From an uncultured Oscillospiraceae bacterium (GTDB taxonomy: Bacteria; Bacillota; Clostridia; Oscillospirales; Oscillospiraceae), in contig CANQKA010000013.1 in NCBI GenBank assembly GCA_947624395.1, positions 1 to 35,365 on the forward strand: a stretch of DNA of 35,365 nucleotides, read 5' to 3'. A program made the position numbers and the translations under genes. The stretch's first letter is position 1. Every line of letters starts with the position of its first letter. The notes under the pieces were generated by a model that worked only from the letters and a program-made list of their open reading frames with translations, ran no database searches and was not told the origin of the DNA. Below, in pieces: positions 24,498 through 32,279 of this stretch.

Positions 24498-25169
24498 GTG
24501 AAGAATATACTGATAATCGACGACGATGTGCCCATCGGGGATATGCTGGCCGAGGCGCTCACAAGGGAGGGTTACCGGGTCAGTCGGGCCTATTCCGGCA
24601 CGGAGGCGCTTTTGGCGCTGCCAAAGGTCCGGCCCGATCTGGTGCTGCTGGACCTGATGCTGCCGGGGCTTTCCGGGGAAGAAGTGCTGCCCAGGCTCCG
24701 GGGCGTGCCCGTGATCGTGGTGTCCGCCAAGATAGACGTGCAGGACAAAATAGATCTGCTGCTGGGCGGCGCGGCCGACTATGTGACAAAGCCATTCGAC
24801 CTGGGGGAGCTATTGGCCCGTATCGCCGTGCGCCTGCGGGAGGCGCCGGCGCCGGACGCGCCCCACTTTTCCGCCGCCGGGCTGGAGCTGGACGCCAATA
24901 CCCGCACCGCCACCGCCGAGGGCGGGAGCGTGCGCTTGACCCGGACCGAGTGCGCCATTTTGAAGCTGCTGATGACCAACCCCGACCAGGTGCTCACCAA
25001 GAGCGTGCTGCTGGACCGGATAAGTCTGGATACGCCGGACTGCACGGAGAGTTCGCTTAAGATGCACGTGAGCAATCTGCGCAAAAAGCTGCGCCAGATC
25101 ACGGGCCGGGACTGCGTGGAGGCCGTCTGGGGGATAGGATTCAGGCTGAGAGGGGAAGGGGAGAATTAA
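24498..25169 (+). CDS. OmpR-family response regulator
   Basis: Phosphorylation-controlled DNA-binding protein of a two-component system. The 223 residues comprise a receiver domain (acidic D8-D10, phospho-acceptor D52 in LLDLMLPG, Ser76, K98 in VTKPFD) and a winged-helix C-terminal domain (LTRTECAILKLLMTN, then DCTESSLKMHVSNLRKKL and WGIGFRLR). The start is GTG with GGGAG at 24486-24490. Its probable kinase is encoded at 28785, beyond the four ABC genes. The module order regulator, ATPase, permeases, kinase resembles peptide-antibiotic (bacitracin or lantibiotic) resistance systems. It likely binds the TTTAC repeats at 25315-25344. Confidence 0.94.
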   Translation: MKNILIIDDDVPIGDMLAEALTREGYRVSRAYSGTEALLALPKVRPDLVLLDLMLPGLSGEEVLPRLRGVPVIVVSAKIDVQDKIDLLLGGAADYVTKPFDLGELLARIAVRLREAPAPDAPHFSAAGLELDANTRTATAEGGSVRLTRTECAILKLLMTNPDQVLTKSVLLDRISLDTPDCTESSLKMHVSNLRKKLRQITGRDCVEAVWGIGFRLRGEGEN

Positions 25170-25171
25170 TA

Positions 25172-25303
25172 TCTCTCCCCCAGTCAGCGCCAAAGGCGCT
25201 GACAGCCCCCTCGTCAGAGGGGGCCATATTCTGTACCACGTAGTGAATCAGCCTCCCTCTGACGAGGGAGGTGGCGCGGCGTAAGCCGCGACGGAGGGAG
25301 AGA
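25172..25303 (+). repeat. Multi-hairpin repeat type A, copy 1
   Basis: About 132 bp, bounded by TCTCTCCCCC and GGAGGGAGAGA. In order it holds the hairpins AGCGCC-AAA-GGCGCT, GCCCCCTC-GTCA-GAGGGGGC, a non-conserved centre, CCTCCCTC-TGAC-GAGGGAGG and CGCGGC-GTAA-GCCGCG. It begins three bases after the response-regulator stop codon. A second copy lies inverted at 32137-32269. No transposase is present, so it is a non-autonomous element or a REP-like sequence. Confidence 0.88.
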
Positions 25304-25314
25304 CGATCAAATCT

Positions 25315-25359
25315 TTTACCCTCTCCTTTACCGTTTTCTTTACTCCGGTGGTTTATGCT
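25315..25359 (+). promoter_or_regulatory. Three TTTAC(C/T) direct repeats and -10 of the ABC operon
   Basis: TTTACC (25315-25320), TTTACC (25327-25332) and TTTACT (25339-25344) lie at an exact 12-bp period, about one helical turn. TATGCT (25354-25359) is a plausible -10, but the -35 position (25331-25336) is poor and falls on the repeats. This is the layout of a promoter activated by an OmpR-family regulator, here probably the one encoded upstream. Confidence 0.6.
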
Positions 25360-25388
25360 GGGGACAACAAAACACTGGAGGTCATGCG

Positions 25389-26303
25389 ATGGAATACGTC
25401 TTACGCACGGCGGGGCTATGTAAGCGCTACCGCCACTTCACGGCCCTGAACGGCCTTACCATGCACGTGCCCAAGGGGGCCATTTACGGCCTGGTGGGGC
25501 GAAACGGGGCGGGCAAGACAACGCTCATCCGCCTTATCTGCGGGCTGCAAGCGCCCACCGGCGGCAAATATGTCCTGTACGGCCGGGAGAACACGGACCG
25601 GGACATAAGCCGCGCCAGACGGCGCATGGGCGCGGTGGTGGAGACGCCCTCAATTTATCTTGACATGTCCGCCACGGACAATTTGAAGCAGCAGTACCGG
25701 GTGCTGGGGCTGCCGTCTTTCGAGGGCATACCGGAGCTTTTGGAGCTGGTGGGCCTGGAGGACGCGGGGAAGAAAAAGGCACGGCATTTCTCCCTGGGCA
25801 TGAAGCAGCGTCTTGGCATCGCCGTGGCGCTGGCCGGTGACCCGGACTTTCTGGTGCTGGACGAGCCCATCAACGGCCTGGACCCCCAGGGCATCATTGA
25901 AATTCGTGAGCTCATATTGCGCCTCAATCGGGAGCGTCAAATCACCGTGCTCATATCCAGCCATATCCTGGACGAACTTAGCCGCCTCGCCACCCACTAC
26001 GGCTTCATCGACGGCGGGCGGATGGTGAAGGAGATGTCCGCCGAGCAATTGGAGGCTGCGTGCCGGAAGTGCGTGCGCCTCACGGTCACGGACACGGCGG
26101 CGTTGGCCCGGGTGCTGGACGGCATGGGCGCGGAGTATAAAATTCTGGACGAGCGGACCGCGGACGTGTACCAAAAGCTGAACGTGTCCCGGCTGACGGC
26201 GACGCTGGCCGGCGAGGGCTGCGAGCTTCTGGACATGCGGGAGCGGGACGAGAGTTTGGAGAGCTATTTCGTCTCCCTGGTGGGAGGTGGAAGCCGTGGG
26301 TGA
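25389..26303 (+). CDS. ABC exporter ATPase, bacitracin/lantibiotic-resistance type
   Basis: Nucleotide-binding subunit of an ABC-2 type transporter thought to expel or detach membrane-active peptides. The 304 residues show Walker A (GRNGAGKTT), the acidic Q-loop variant (AVVETPSIYLDMSATDNL) typical of BcrA-like proteins, the signature SLGMKQRLG, Walker B (FLVLDEPINGLDP) and H-loop (ISSHILDELSRLA). The C-terminal 80 residues are the family regulatory extension. GGAGG at 25377-25381 is seven bases from the ATG. It overlaps the first permease gene, so all four ABC genes and the kinase gene form one operon. Confidence 0.92.
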   Translation: MEYVLRTAGLCKRYRHFTALNGLTMHVPKGAIYGLVGRNGAGKTTLIRLICGLQAPTGGKYVLYGRENTDRDISRARRRMGAVVETPSIYLDMSATDNLKQQYRVLGLPSFEGIPELLELVGLEDAGKKKARHFSLGMKQRLGIAVALAGDPDFLVLDEPINGLDPQGIIEIRELILRLNRERQITVLISSHILDELSRLATHYGFIDGGRMVKEMSAEQLEAACRKCVRLTVTDTAALARVLDGMGAEYKILDERTADVYQKLNVSRLTATLAGEGCELLDMRERDESLESYFVSLVGGGSRG

Positions 26304-27123
26304 ACTCTTGCGGGCCGGGTTCGCCCGACTGTGGCGTGCCCCGGTGTTCTGGCTGGGCGTGGCGTTCATGGCCGCGTGGGGCGGCATGGTCTGCTACAGC
26401 GCATGGGACGGCTCCCGGAACAACATGGTGGTCTACTTTATGGGCGACCTGTGCCGGTACCACTGCATCGCGGCGGTGTTCCTGCCCGCCGTGTTCTGCG
26501 CGCTGTTTCTGGGTACGGAGTATGAGCACGGGGTCATTCGCAATAAGCTGGTGGCGGGCAAGAGCCGGAGCGCCGTGTATCTTTCCGGCCTCGTCGTGAG
26601 CCTCACCGCCTGCTTTATCATGATCGCGGCCTATTTCCTGCCGGTGGTGTGCGTCGGCCATTTCTTCACCGAAGGGCTGGGGATAGCGCCCGGTATGCTG
26701 GCGCTGATTATTGCGGGAGAGCTTCTCATGGTCGCGGCGCTGTGCGCCCTGTGCGTGCTGGGCAGCATGCTCATATCCCGCAAAGCGCTTTTGGCGGTGA
26801 CGCTGCTGCTGGTCACGCTGGCGGGGCTGGCCGTGGGCGCAAATTTGGAGGGCCGGTTGGAGGAACCGGAGTTTAATCATGTCGTCATGATGAACGAGGA
26901 GGGTGAACTGGCCGAGTCGGATAGGGAGAATCCCAGCTATCTCCGGGGCCGGGAGCGGGAGGTCTACCAGTTCGCGGCGGACTTCCTGCCCACGGGACAG
27001 GCGCTGCTTTATAACTTCGATATGGTGGTCCACCCGGTGCGGATGTGCCTTTACTCGCTGCTCATTTTCCTCGCGTCCACCGCCGGGGGCCTTGCCGCCT
27101 TCCGCCGGAAGGACCTGAAATAA
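26296..27123 (+). CDS. ABC-2 type permease, first of three paralogues
   Basis: Membrane subunit with six predicted segments. It begins GELLRAGFARLWRAPVFWLG, carries the conserved block FLGTEYEHGVIRNKLVAGKS after the second segment, and ends AAFRRKDLK. A large outside loop between the fifth and sixth segments (about 60 residues, with Glu-rich MMNEEGELAESDREN) may meet the peptide. GTG 26296 was chosen because GGAGG at 26283-26287 is eight bases away; the GTG at 26287 overlaps that site. Length 275 residues. It overlaps the ATPase gene by eight bases. Confidence 0.9.
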   Translation: MGELLRAGFARLWRAPVFWLGVAFMAAWGGMVCYSAWDGSRNNMVVYFMGDLCRYHCIAAVFLPAVFCALFLGTEYEHGVIRNKLVAGKSRSAVYLSGLVVSLTACFIMIAAYFLPVVCVGHFFTEGLGIAPGMLALIIAGELLMVAALCALCVLGSMLISRKALLAVTLLLVTLAGLAVGANLEGRLEEPEFNHVVMMNEEGELAESDRENPSYLRGREREVYQFAADFLPTGQALLYNFDMVVHPVRMCLYSLLIFLASTAGGLAAFRRKDLK

Positions 27124-27135
27124 GGGGGCGGGGAT

Positions 27136-27948
27136 ATGGGAAGTCTTATCCGCTCCCATTTGGCGCGGCTCGGGAAAAGCCCGGTGTTCTGGCTGGCCCT
27201 GGCCGTCATGGTCCCCTATGGCCTGGGCCTTTCCGGCTCAGCTGCCGGGGAATATCAAAGCGGCTCCGCCGGCCCCGGCCTGTGGGGCCAGGTCCTGTGC
27301 GGGCCGGGGCTGATGATGGGCATCATTCTGGCGGCGGTGTGCAGCCTGTTCTTCGGCGCGGAGTACGCCGACGGGACCATCCGCAATAAGCTCATCGCCG
27401 GCCACGGGCGGGCGAGCATCTATCTGGCGACCCTGGCGGCCAGCGTTCTGGCGGCGCTGGCGCTGTACGCCGTGGCGCTGCTGGCCTCGCTGCCCAATCT
27501 TCGCTGGCTGGTGCGCTTTCCCGCGCCGGAGATGAAGACCCTGGCGCTGTGTATTGCCGGGACGGCGCTGCTGCTGGCGGGGTATTGCTCGGTGTGCGGC
27601 TTGCTGTGCATGCTGGTCCAGCGCCGGTCGGTGCTGGCGGTGGTGCTCCTGCTGCTGATGGCGGGCCTCTTTGTCGTCTCCATGCAGGTGCAGGACGCCT
27701 GGGAGACCGCCACCGCCGGGGGCATGCAGATGACCGTCAACGCCGCCGGAGAGCAGCAGTTCGTCTTTCACGAGCCGGGTCAGGCGGATGCCGTTACGGC
27801 CTTTCTCTACGACGCGCTGCCCGGTTGTCAGGCGTACCGGTACATGGACATGGAGGCCACGCCACGGATGCTGGCCTGTTCGGCGGGGCTGACCGCGCTC
27901 ACCACGGCCCTGGGCCTGGTCCTGTTCCGGCGAAAAGACATACGGTGA
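27136..27948 (+). CDS. ABC-2 type permease, second paralogue
   Basis: Same design as its neighbours: LIRSHLARLGKSPVFWLALA at the start, FFGAEYADGTIRNKLIAGHG after the second segment and LVLFRRKDIR at the end. The outer loop (about 50 residues: METATAGG-like region ETATAGGMQMTVNAAGEQQ) differs most from the other two, as would be expected if it faces the ligand. The start follows GGGGGCGGGG with a 12-base gap from the previous stop. 270 residues. It is closest to the third paralogue. Confidence 0.9.
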   Translation: MGSLIRSHLARLGKSPVFWLALAVMVPYGLGLSGSAAGEYQSGSAGPGLWGQVLCGPGLMMGIILAAVCSLFFGAEYADGTIRNKLIAGHGRASIYLATLAASVLAALALYAVALLASLPNLRWLVRFPAPEMKTLALCIAGTALLLAGYCSVCGLLCMLVQRRSVLAVVLLLLMAGLFVVSMQVQDAWETATAGGMQMTVNAAGEQQFVFHEPGQADAVTAFLYDALPGCQAYRYMDMEATPRMLACSAGLTALTTALGLVLFRRKDIR

Positions 27949-27961
27949 AGGAGGCGGGGAT

Positions 27962-28771
27962 ATGGGTAATCTCATCCGCGCCCACCTGGCGAGGCTTTGG
28001 AAAAGTCCGGTGTTCTGGCTTGGTACGGCGGCCTCGGCGGCGTCAGGGGCCCTTCTGTGGTTCCCCAACGCCGCGGGACTGGCCGTGGTGCCGCCCATAT
28101 GCTGCGCGGCGGTGTTCAGCCTCTTCTTCGGCGCGGAATACGCCGACGGGACCATGCGCAATAAGCTGGCCGCAGGACACAGCCGGGAGGCGATCTATCT
28201 GGCCACGCTGGTCGCGGCGCTGGCGGTAATGGGGCTGTTTCTGGCCCTGTCCAGCCCCGGCATACTCGTCACCGCCCGGTTATATCCATTCGGGCGCTAT
28301 ACTCCCGGCCAGGGGGCGCTGGCCATCGTCACCGTGGTGCTGGCCTCGGCGGCGACGGCGGCGGTGATGGTCTGTCTGTGTATGCTGGTGCACAAGCGGG
28401 CCGTGCTGGCCCTGGCGCTGGTGTTTCTGGTGCTGGGCGGCGTCATGGCGGCTTCGGCCGTGTACGACGAGATGCAGGCATACGCCGGGTACTGGACGGT
28501 GGAATACGACCCTGTGGAGCCCGCGGAGGGCGAACTGCCCCTGCCGGCGGGGGACGGTCCCGTTCAGGAGCTCAGCGTGTACGTCCCGCCGTCAAAGCCC
28601 CCGGCGGCGCTGAGGGCTTTGGCGCATATTTTGCCAGCTACGCAGGTGTTCCTGGCCGTGGACCCGGGGAACTTCGCCGTACCATGGACCATGCCCCTGT
28701 GCTCTCTGGCCGAGATCGTACTGGTCACGGGGTTGGCTCTGGCGCTGTTTAAGAGGAAAGACATCAAATAA
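27962..28771 (+). CDS. ABC-2 type permease, third paralogue
   Basis: Third tandem copy: LIRAHLARLWKSPVFWLGTA, FFGAEYADGTMRNKLAAGHS and ALFKRKDIK match the second copy almost word for word. The hydrophilic outer loop, about 70 residues (VYDEMQAYAGYWTVEYDP onward), is the least conserved portion. AAGGAGG is eight bases from the ATG. 269 residues. Known peptide-resistance transporters usually have two different permeases, so the active complex may use pairs of these three in alternative combinations (inference). Confidence 0.9.
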   Translation: MGNLIRAHLARLWKSPVFWLGTAASAASGALLWFPNAAGLAVVPPICCAAVFSLFFGAEYADGTMRNKLAAGHSREAIYLATLVAALAVMGLFLALSSPGILVTARLYPFGRYTPGQGALAIVTVVLASAATAAVMVCLCMLVHKRAVLALALVFLVLGGVMAASAVYDEMQAYAGYWTVEYDPVEPAEGELPLPAGDGPVQELSVYVPPSKPPAALRALAHILPATQVFLAVDPGNFAVPWTMPLCSLAEIVLVTGLALALFKRKDIK

Positions 28772-28784
28772 AGGCGGTGTATTT

Positions 28785-29684
28785 ATGGCGGTGCTGGCCG
28801 TGGCGTGCGTCATACTGGCCGGCGTTGCCCTGGCGCTGGGCGGGAAAATTCTGTCCATGCGTCGGGCGGCGCGGGAACTGCTGCGGGAGCTTTCCGAAAA
28901 GCTCTCGGAGGACACCAATACCCTGATCTCCCTGTCCACTTCCGACAGGGAGATGCGCCGTCTGGCGGCGGGGCTGAACCGGGAGCTGCGCGCCCTGCGG
29001 ACCCAGCGGCTGCGGTACCGCCAGGGCGACAGGGAGCTCAAGGACGCCGTGACCAACGTGTCCCACGACCTGCGCACGCCACTGACCGCCATATGCGGGT
29101 ATCTGGCGCTTTTGGAGCGGGAGGATATGAGCGACAACGCCCGGCGGTACCTCGCCACCATCGCCGAGCGGACCGAGGCCATGAAGGCGCTGACGGAAGA
29201 GCTCTTCCGATACTCCGTGATACTGTCCACGGACGGGGACGGCACCCTGGAGCCGGTGGACATGAACGCCGCTCTGGAGGAGGCCGCCGCCGGGTTTTAC
29301 GCCGCGCTGACGGAGCGGGGCATCGAGCCGGTCATCGACCTGCCGGAAGAGCATGTCATCCGCACCCTGGACCGGGCGGGGCTGAGCCGCATTTTCGCCA
29401 ATCTCTTTTCCAACGCCATCAAATACAGCGCCGGTGACCTGCATATCGCGCTTACAGTTGACGGGACCGTATCGTTTTCCAACGCCGCGCCGGGTCTGGA
29501 CCCGGTGCAGGTGGGGCGGCTGTTCGACCGGTTTTTCTCCCTGGAAGCAGCGCGGGAGTCCACGGGGCTTGGTCTCGCCATCGCACGGACCCTGGCCGAG
29601 CGCATGGGCGGGTCCGTCGCCGCCGCGTACGAGGACGGCCGGCTCACGGTGACAATAACGTTTCCAGGTGAGCGCGTAAATTAA
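28785..29684 (+). CDS. Sensor histidine kinase with minimal sensor region
   Basis: Membrane kinase that should phosphorylate the response regulator at 24498. Of 299 residues, only one N-terminal membrane segment (3-23) is visible and there is no outside domain, so stimulus detection probably depends on the ABC transporter, as in BceS/BcrS-like kinases. The dimerisation helix contains phospho-acceptor H94 in VSHDLRTPLTAI. The ATPase domain shows the N-box (IFANLFSNAIKYS), an F-box (FDRFFS) and the G-box (STGLGLAIARTLAERMGG). It lies 13 bases after the third permease. It ends before repeat B, copy 1, which supplies a terminator. Confidence 0.92.
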   Translation: MAVLAVACVILAGVALALGGKILSMRRAARELLRELSEKLSEDTNTLISLSTSDREMRRLAAGLNRELRALRTQRLRYRQGDRELKDAVTNVSHDLRTPLTAICGYLALLEREDMSDNARRYLATIAERTEAMKALTEELFRYSVILSTDGDGTLEPVDMNAALEEAAAGFYAALTERGIEPVIDLPEEHVIRTLDRAGLSRIFANLFSNAIKYSAGDLHIALTVDGTVSFSNAAPGLDPVQVGRLFDRFFSLEAARESTGLGLAIARTLAERMGGSVAAAYEDGRLTVTITFPGERVN

Positions 29685-29704
29685 ATATCTTTTCCTTATG
29701 GAAA

Positions 29705-29822
29705 GGCCCCCTTGTGAAAGGGGGCTGGCATGCGTCAGCATGACTGGGGGATTGTCCTTCATCCAACAGCAATCCCCCCGAGCCGCCATTCGGCGGCCCA
29801 CCCCCCTTTGACAAGGGGGGCT
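29705..29822 (+). repeat. Multi-hairpin repeat type B, copy 1
   Basis: About 118 bp. In order: CCCCCTT-GTGA-AAGGGGG, CATGC-GTCA-GCATG, GACTGGGGGATTG, a loop TCCTTCATCCAACAG, CAATCCCCCC, GCCGCC-ATT-CGGCGG, and CCCCCCTT-TGAC-AAGGGGGG. The middle GGGGGATTG/CAATCCCCC arms form a large stem. The inverted second copy is at 33678-33796. It lies 21 bases after the kinase gene. Confidence 0.88.
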
Positions 29823-29825
29823 TTT
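29801..29825 (+). terminator. Terminator formed by repeat B, copy 1
   Basis: CCCCCCTT (29801-29808) and AAGGGGGG (29813-29820) form an 8-bp stem, TGAC loop, then C and TTTT. The orientation matches the kinase operon. T-run is short. Confidence 0.6.
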
Positions 29826-29893
29826 AGTCGGAGATGTGCCAAATCGCTCAAATCCAACCGTAATGCACGGGGAAAAATCATATACTTTTCAAC

Positions 29894-29922
29894 TGGAAAT
29901 CCCCGGGCGCGGCATCTATAAT
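29894..29922 (+). promoter_or_regulatory. Promoter of the second MATE gene
   Basis: TATAAT at 29917-29922 with a fair -35 (TGGAAA, 29894-29899) 17 bases upstream, giving a leader of about 25 bases. Confidence 0.6.
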
Positions 29923-29952
29923 GTGCCTGCCTCAAGGAAAGGGGGTATTTCC

Positions 29953-31377
29953 ATGACAAAGGACTTGACGACGGGAAGTCCCATGAAGCTTATTCTGGGC
30001 TTTGCCGTTCCTACGCTGTTTGGGATGCTGTTCCAGCAGCTATACAGTATGGTGGACACCATGATCGTGGGCAAGCTGCTGGGGGCCCAGGCCCTGGCGG
30101 CGGTGGGCGCCACCGGGTCCATCAGCTTTCTCATCATCGGCTTCTGCATCGGCGTGTGCAGCGGCTTCGCCATCCCTGTGGCCCGGGAAATGGGCGCAAA
30201 GGAGCACAGCGCCATGCGCCGGTATGTGGCCAACGCCGCGTATCTGTCGGTGCTGTTCGCGCTGGTCATGACCGTGGCGACCTGCGCGCTGTGCCGCGGA
30301 ATATTGACCGCCATGCACACGCCGGCGGATATATTCGCCGACGCCTATCGCTATATCTTCATCATTTTCGCCGGTATCCCCGCCACGTATCTCTATAACC
30401 TGCTGGCGGGGGTGATACGCTCGCTGGGGGACAGCCGCACGCCGGTGTATTTTCTGGCGCTGTCGTCGCTTTTGAACATCGCGCTGGACGTGGCGCTCAT
30501 TTTATGGGCCCGCATGGGAGTGGCCGGGGCCGCGGTGGCTACGGTGGCGTCCCAGACCGTGTCGGGCCTGGCATGCCTTTGGTATGTGCGCCGTCGCTTT
30601 CCCGTTTTGCGCATCACGCGCCAGGAGCGTGGTCTGGACGGGAAGCTGTGCCGGGATCTGTGCGTCATGGGTGTGCCCATGGGGCTTCAGTACTCCGTCA
30701 CGGCCATCGGGGCCATCGTGCTGCAATCGGCCGTCAACGGCCTGGGCAGCCTGTACGTGGCGGCCACGGCCGCGGGCAGCAAGCTAGGCGGGTTCCTGGC
30801 CTGCCCCTACGACGCCATGGGCGCGGCGATGGCGACTTACTGCGGCCAGAACGTGGGCGCGGGCAAGCTGGACCGGCTGGGCCGGGGCGTGCGGGACTGC
30901 TCGGCCCTGGGCTTTGGCTACTGGCTTGTGGCCTATGGGGCGATGCTGGCCTTCGCGCCGGCCTGCGCCATGCTGTTCATAGACGCCGGCGAGGGGGAAC
31001 AGCTTGCCACACTGGTGGCGCTGGTGAGCCAGTACGTGCGGGCCAGCACGGCGTTTTTCTTCCCGCTGGCGCTGGTGAACATCGTGCGCTTTTCCATTCA
31101 GGGAATGGGGTACAGCGTGCTGGCCATTCTGTCCGGCGCGCTGGAAATGGTGGCCCGGATGGTGGTGGGCCGCTGGTTCGTGCCTGCGTTCGGGTACGGC
31201 GCGGCGTGCTTTGCCTCACCGGCGGCCTGGGTCTGCGCGGATATATTTTTGCTGCCGGCGTGCGCGCTGTGCATCCGGCGGCTGCGCCGTGGCCGGGAGA
31301 ATTACCGGCGCTATGAGCGCCGCCGGTCTCTGCGGGTGCTGCACCGGACAAAGCATACACATGATAAGATCGCGTGA
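29953..31377 (+). CDS. MATE-family exporter
   Basis: Second MATE transporter of the window, unlike the one at 15420 in sequence and context. 474 residues, about 12 membrane segments. The N-terminal half shows FAVPTLFGMLFQQLYSMVDT and GATGSISFLIIGFCIGVCSG; the second half shows MGLQYSVTAIGAIVLQSAVN, a conserved pair for this family. The start ATG 29953 follows AAAGGGGG; frame-extending codons to 29836 are upstream of the promoter and were rejected. The following histidine phosphatase gene begins 15 bases later. The substrate is unknown; drug or toxin export is the usual role. Confidence 0.92.
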   Translation: MTKDLTTGSPMKLILGFAVPTLFGMLFQQLYSMVDTMIVGKLLGAQALAAVGATGSISFLIIGFCIGVCSGFAIPVAREMGAKEHSAMRRYVANAAYLSVLFALVMTVATCALCRGILTAMHTPADIFADAYRYIFIIFAGIPATYLYNLLAGVIRSLGDSRTPVYFLALSSLLNIALDVALILWARMGVAGAAVATVASQTVSGLACLWYVRRRFPVLRITRQERGLDGKLCRDLCVMGVPMGLQYSVTAIGAIVLQSAVNGLGSLYVAATAAGSKLGGFLACPYDAMGAAMATYCGQNVGAGKLDRLGRGVRDCSALGFGYWLVAYGAMLAFAPACAMLFIDAGEGEQLATLVALVSQYVRASTAFFFPLALVNIVRFSIQGMGYSVLAILSGALEMVARMVVGRWFVPAFGYGAACFASPAAWVCADIFLLPACALCIRRLRRGRENYRRYERRRSLRVLHRTKHTHDKIA

Positions 31378-31392
31378 GAGGGACTGTTGCCT

Positions 31393-32127
31393 ATGAAACT
31401 CATCATCGTCCGACACGGGGACCCGGATTATGAGCGCGATTCCCTGACGGAAAAGGGCTTCCGGGAGGCCGAATACCTCTCCCAGCGGCTGGCGAAGCTC
31501 ACGGACGTGCGCGGCTGCTACGTATCCCCGCTGGGTCGGGCAAAGGCCACGGCCGCGCCCACCCTGGAAAAGACCGGGTGGCCCTGCGAGGAAAAACCCT
31601 GGCTGCGGGAGTTTGCCGCCTATATCTACCGGCCCGACTGCCCCGAGCACCGGAACGTGGCCTGGGACTGGCTGCCAAAGGACTGGACGGCGGAGCCAAG
31701 GTTTTACGATAAGGACAGGTGGTCCGAGCCGGCGGCGATGGCCGAGGCCGGCGTGGGGCAAGAGGCCCGCTGGGTGGCCGAAGGGCTGGATGCGGTTCTG
31801 GCCGAGCACGGCTACCGCCGGGATGGAAATTATTACCGGGCGGAGCGGGCAAATAACGGCGCGCTGGTGTTCTTCTGCCACTTTGGGGTGGAGTGCGTGA
31901 TGCTGAGCCATCTGCTGGGCGCGTCGGCCATGGTGCTGTGGAACGGCATGTGCGCCGCGCCCAGCTCCGTCACCACCGTGACCACCGAGGAACGCCGCCC
32001 CGGCGCGGCCATCTTCCGGGTAAACGCATTCGGGGACATCTCCCACCTGTACGCCCACGGCGAGCCGCCGGCCTTCTCCGCCCGGTTTCGGGAGTGCTAC
32101 GCGAACGATTGGGAAAGACGGGATTGA
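31393..32127 (+). CDS. Histidine phosphatase family protein
   Basis: Phosphoglycerate-mutase-like phosphatase fold. The N-terminal KLIIVRHGDPDYE contains the phospho-histidine His8 in the RHG motif. DSLTEKGFREAEYLSQRL and VSPLGRAKATAAPTL are family blocks, and the second catalytic His is in FFCHFGVECVMLSHLLG. 244 residues. ATG 31393 was preferred to the TTG at 31387 on spacing from GAGAGGGA. The reaction is not predictable: small-molecule phosphatases, cobalamin-pathway CobC-like enzymes and mutases share this fold. Cotranscribed with the MATE gene and stopped by the type A repeat. Confidence 0.88.
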   Translation: MKLIIVRHGDPDYERDSLTEKGFREAEYLSQRLAKLTDVRGCYVSPLGRAKATAAPTLEKTGWPCEEKPWLREFAAYIYRPDCPEHRNVAWDWLPKDWTAEPRFYDKDRWSEPAAMAEAGVGQEARWVAEGLDAVLAEHGYRRDGNYYRAERANNGALVFFCHFGVECVMLSHLLGASAMVLWNGMCAAPSSVTTVTTEERRPGAAIFRVNAFGDISHLYAHGEPPAFSARFRECYANDWERRD

Positions 32128-32168
32128 AATAATAAGTCTCTCCTTCCGACGCGGCTTGCGCCGCGCCA

Positions 32169-32195
32169 CCTCCCTCGTCAGAGGGAGGCTTTTTT
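32169..32195 (+). terminator. Terminator in repeat A copy 2, plus strand
   Basis: CCTCCCTC, GTCA loop, GAGGGAGG, then C and TTTTTT. A complete intrinsic terminator for the MATE/phosphatase unit, made from the left hairpin of the repeat. Confidence 0.85.
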
Positions 32196-32212
32196 CAATG
32201 AATTTTCCATAT

Positions 32213-32238
32213 AAAAAGGCCCCCTCTGACGAGGGGGC
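32213..32238 (-). terminator. Terminator in repeat A copy 2, minus strand
   Basis: On the minus strand GCCCCCTC, GTCA loop, GAGGGGGC (plus 32219-32238), then C and TTTTT. It ends the peptidoglycan hydrolase gene, so the one repeat terminates both convergent transcripts. Confidence 0.8.
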
Positions 32239-32279
32239 TGTCAGCGCTTTGCGCTGACTGGGGGAGAGAAACATTTGGT

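Larger units (their letters stand above)
32137..32269 (-). repeat. Multi-hairpin repeat type A, copy 2, inverted
   Basis: About 133 bp; its reverse complement matches copy 1 (25172-25303) nearly base for base outside the central loop. The AGCGC-AAA-GCGCT hairpin has one pair less than in copy 1, and CGCGGC-GCAA-GCCGCG replaces the GTAA loop with GCAA. The centre is unrelated and T-rich. It sits between convergent genes. Confidence 0.88.

Noticed and set aside
25172-32269. Composite transposon
   Set aside because: No transposase or integrase frame, and no target-site duplication could be recognised at the repeat ends.
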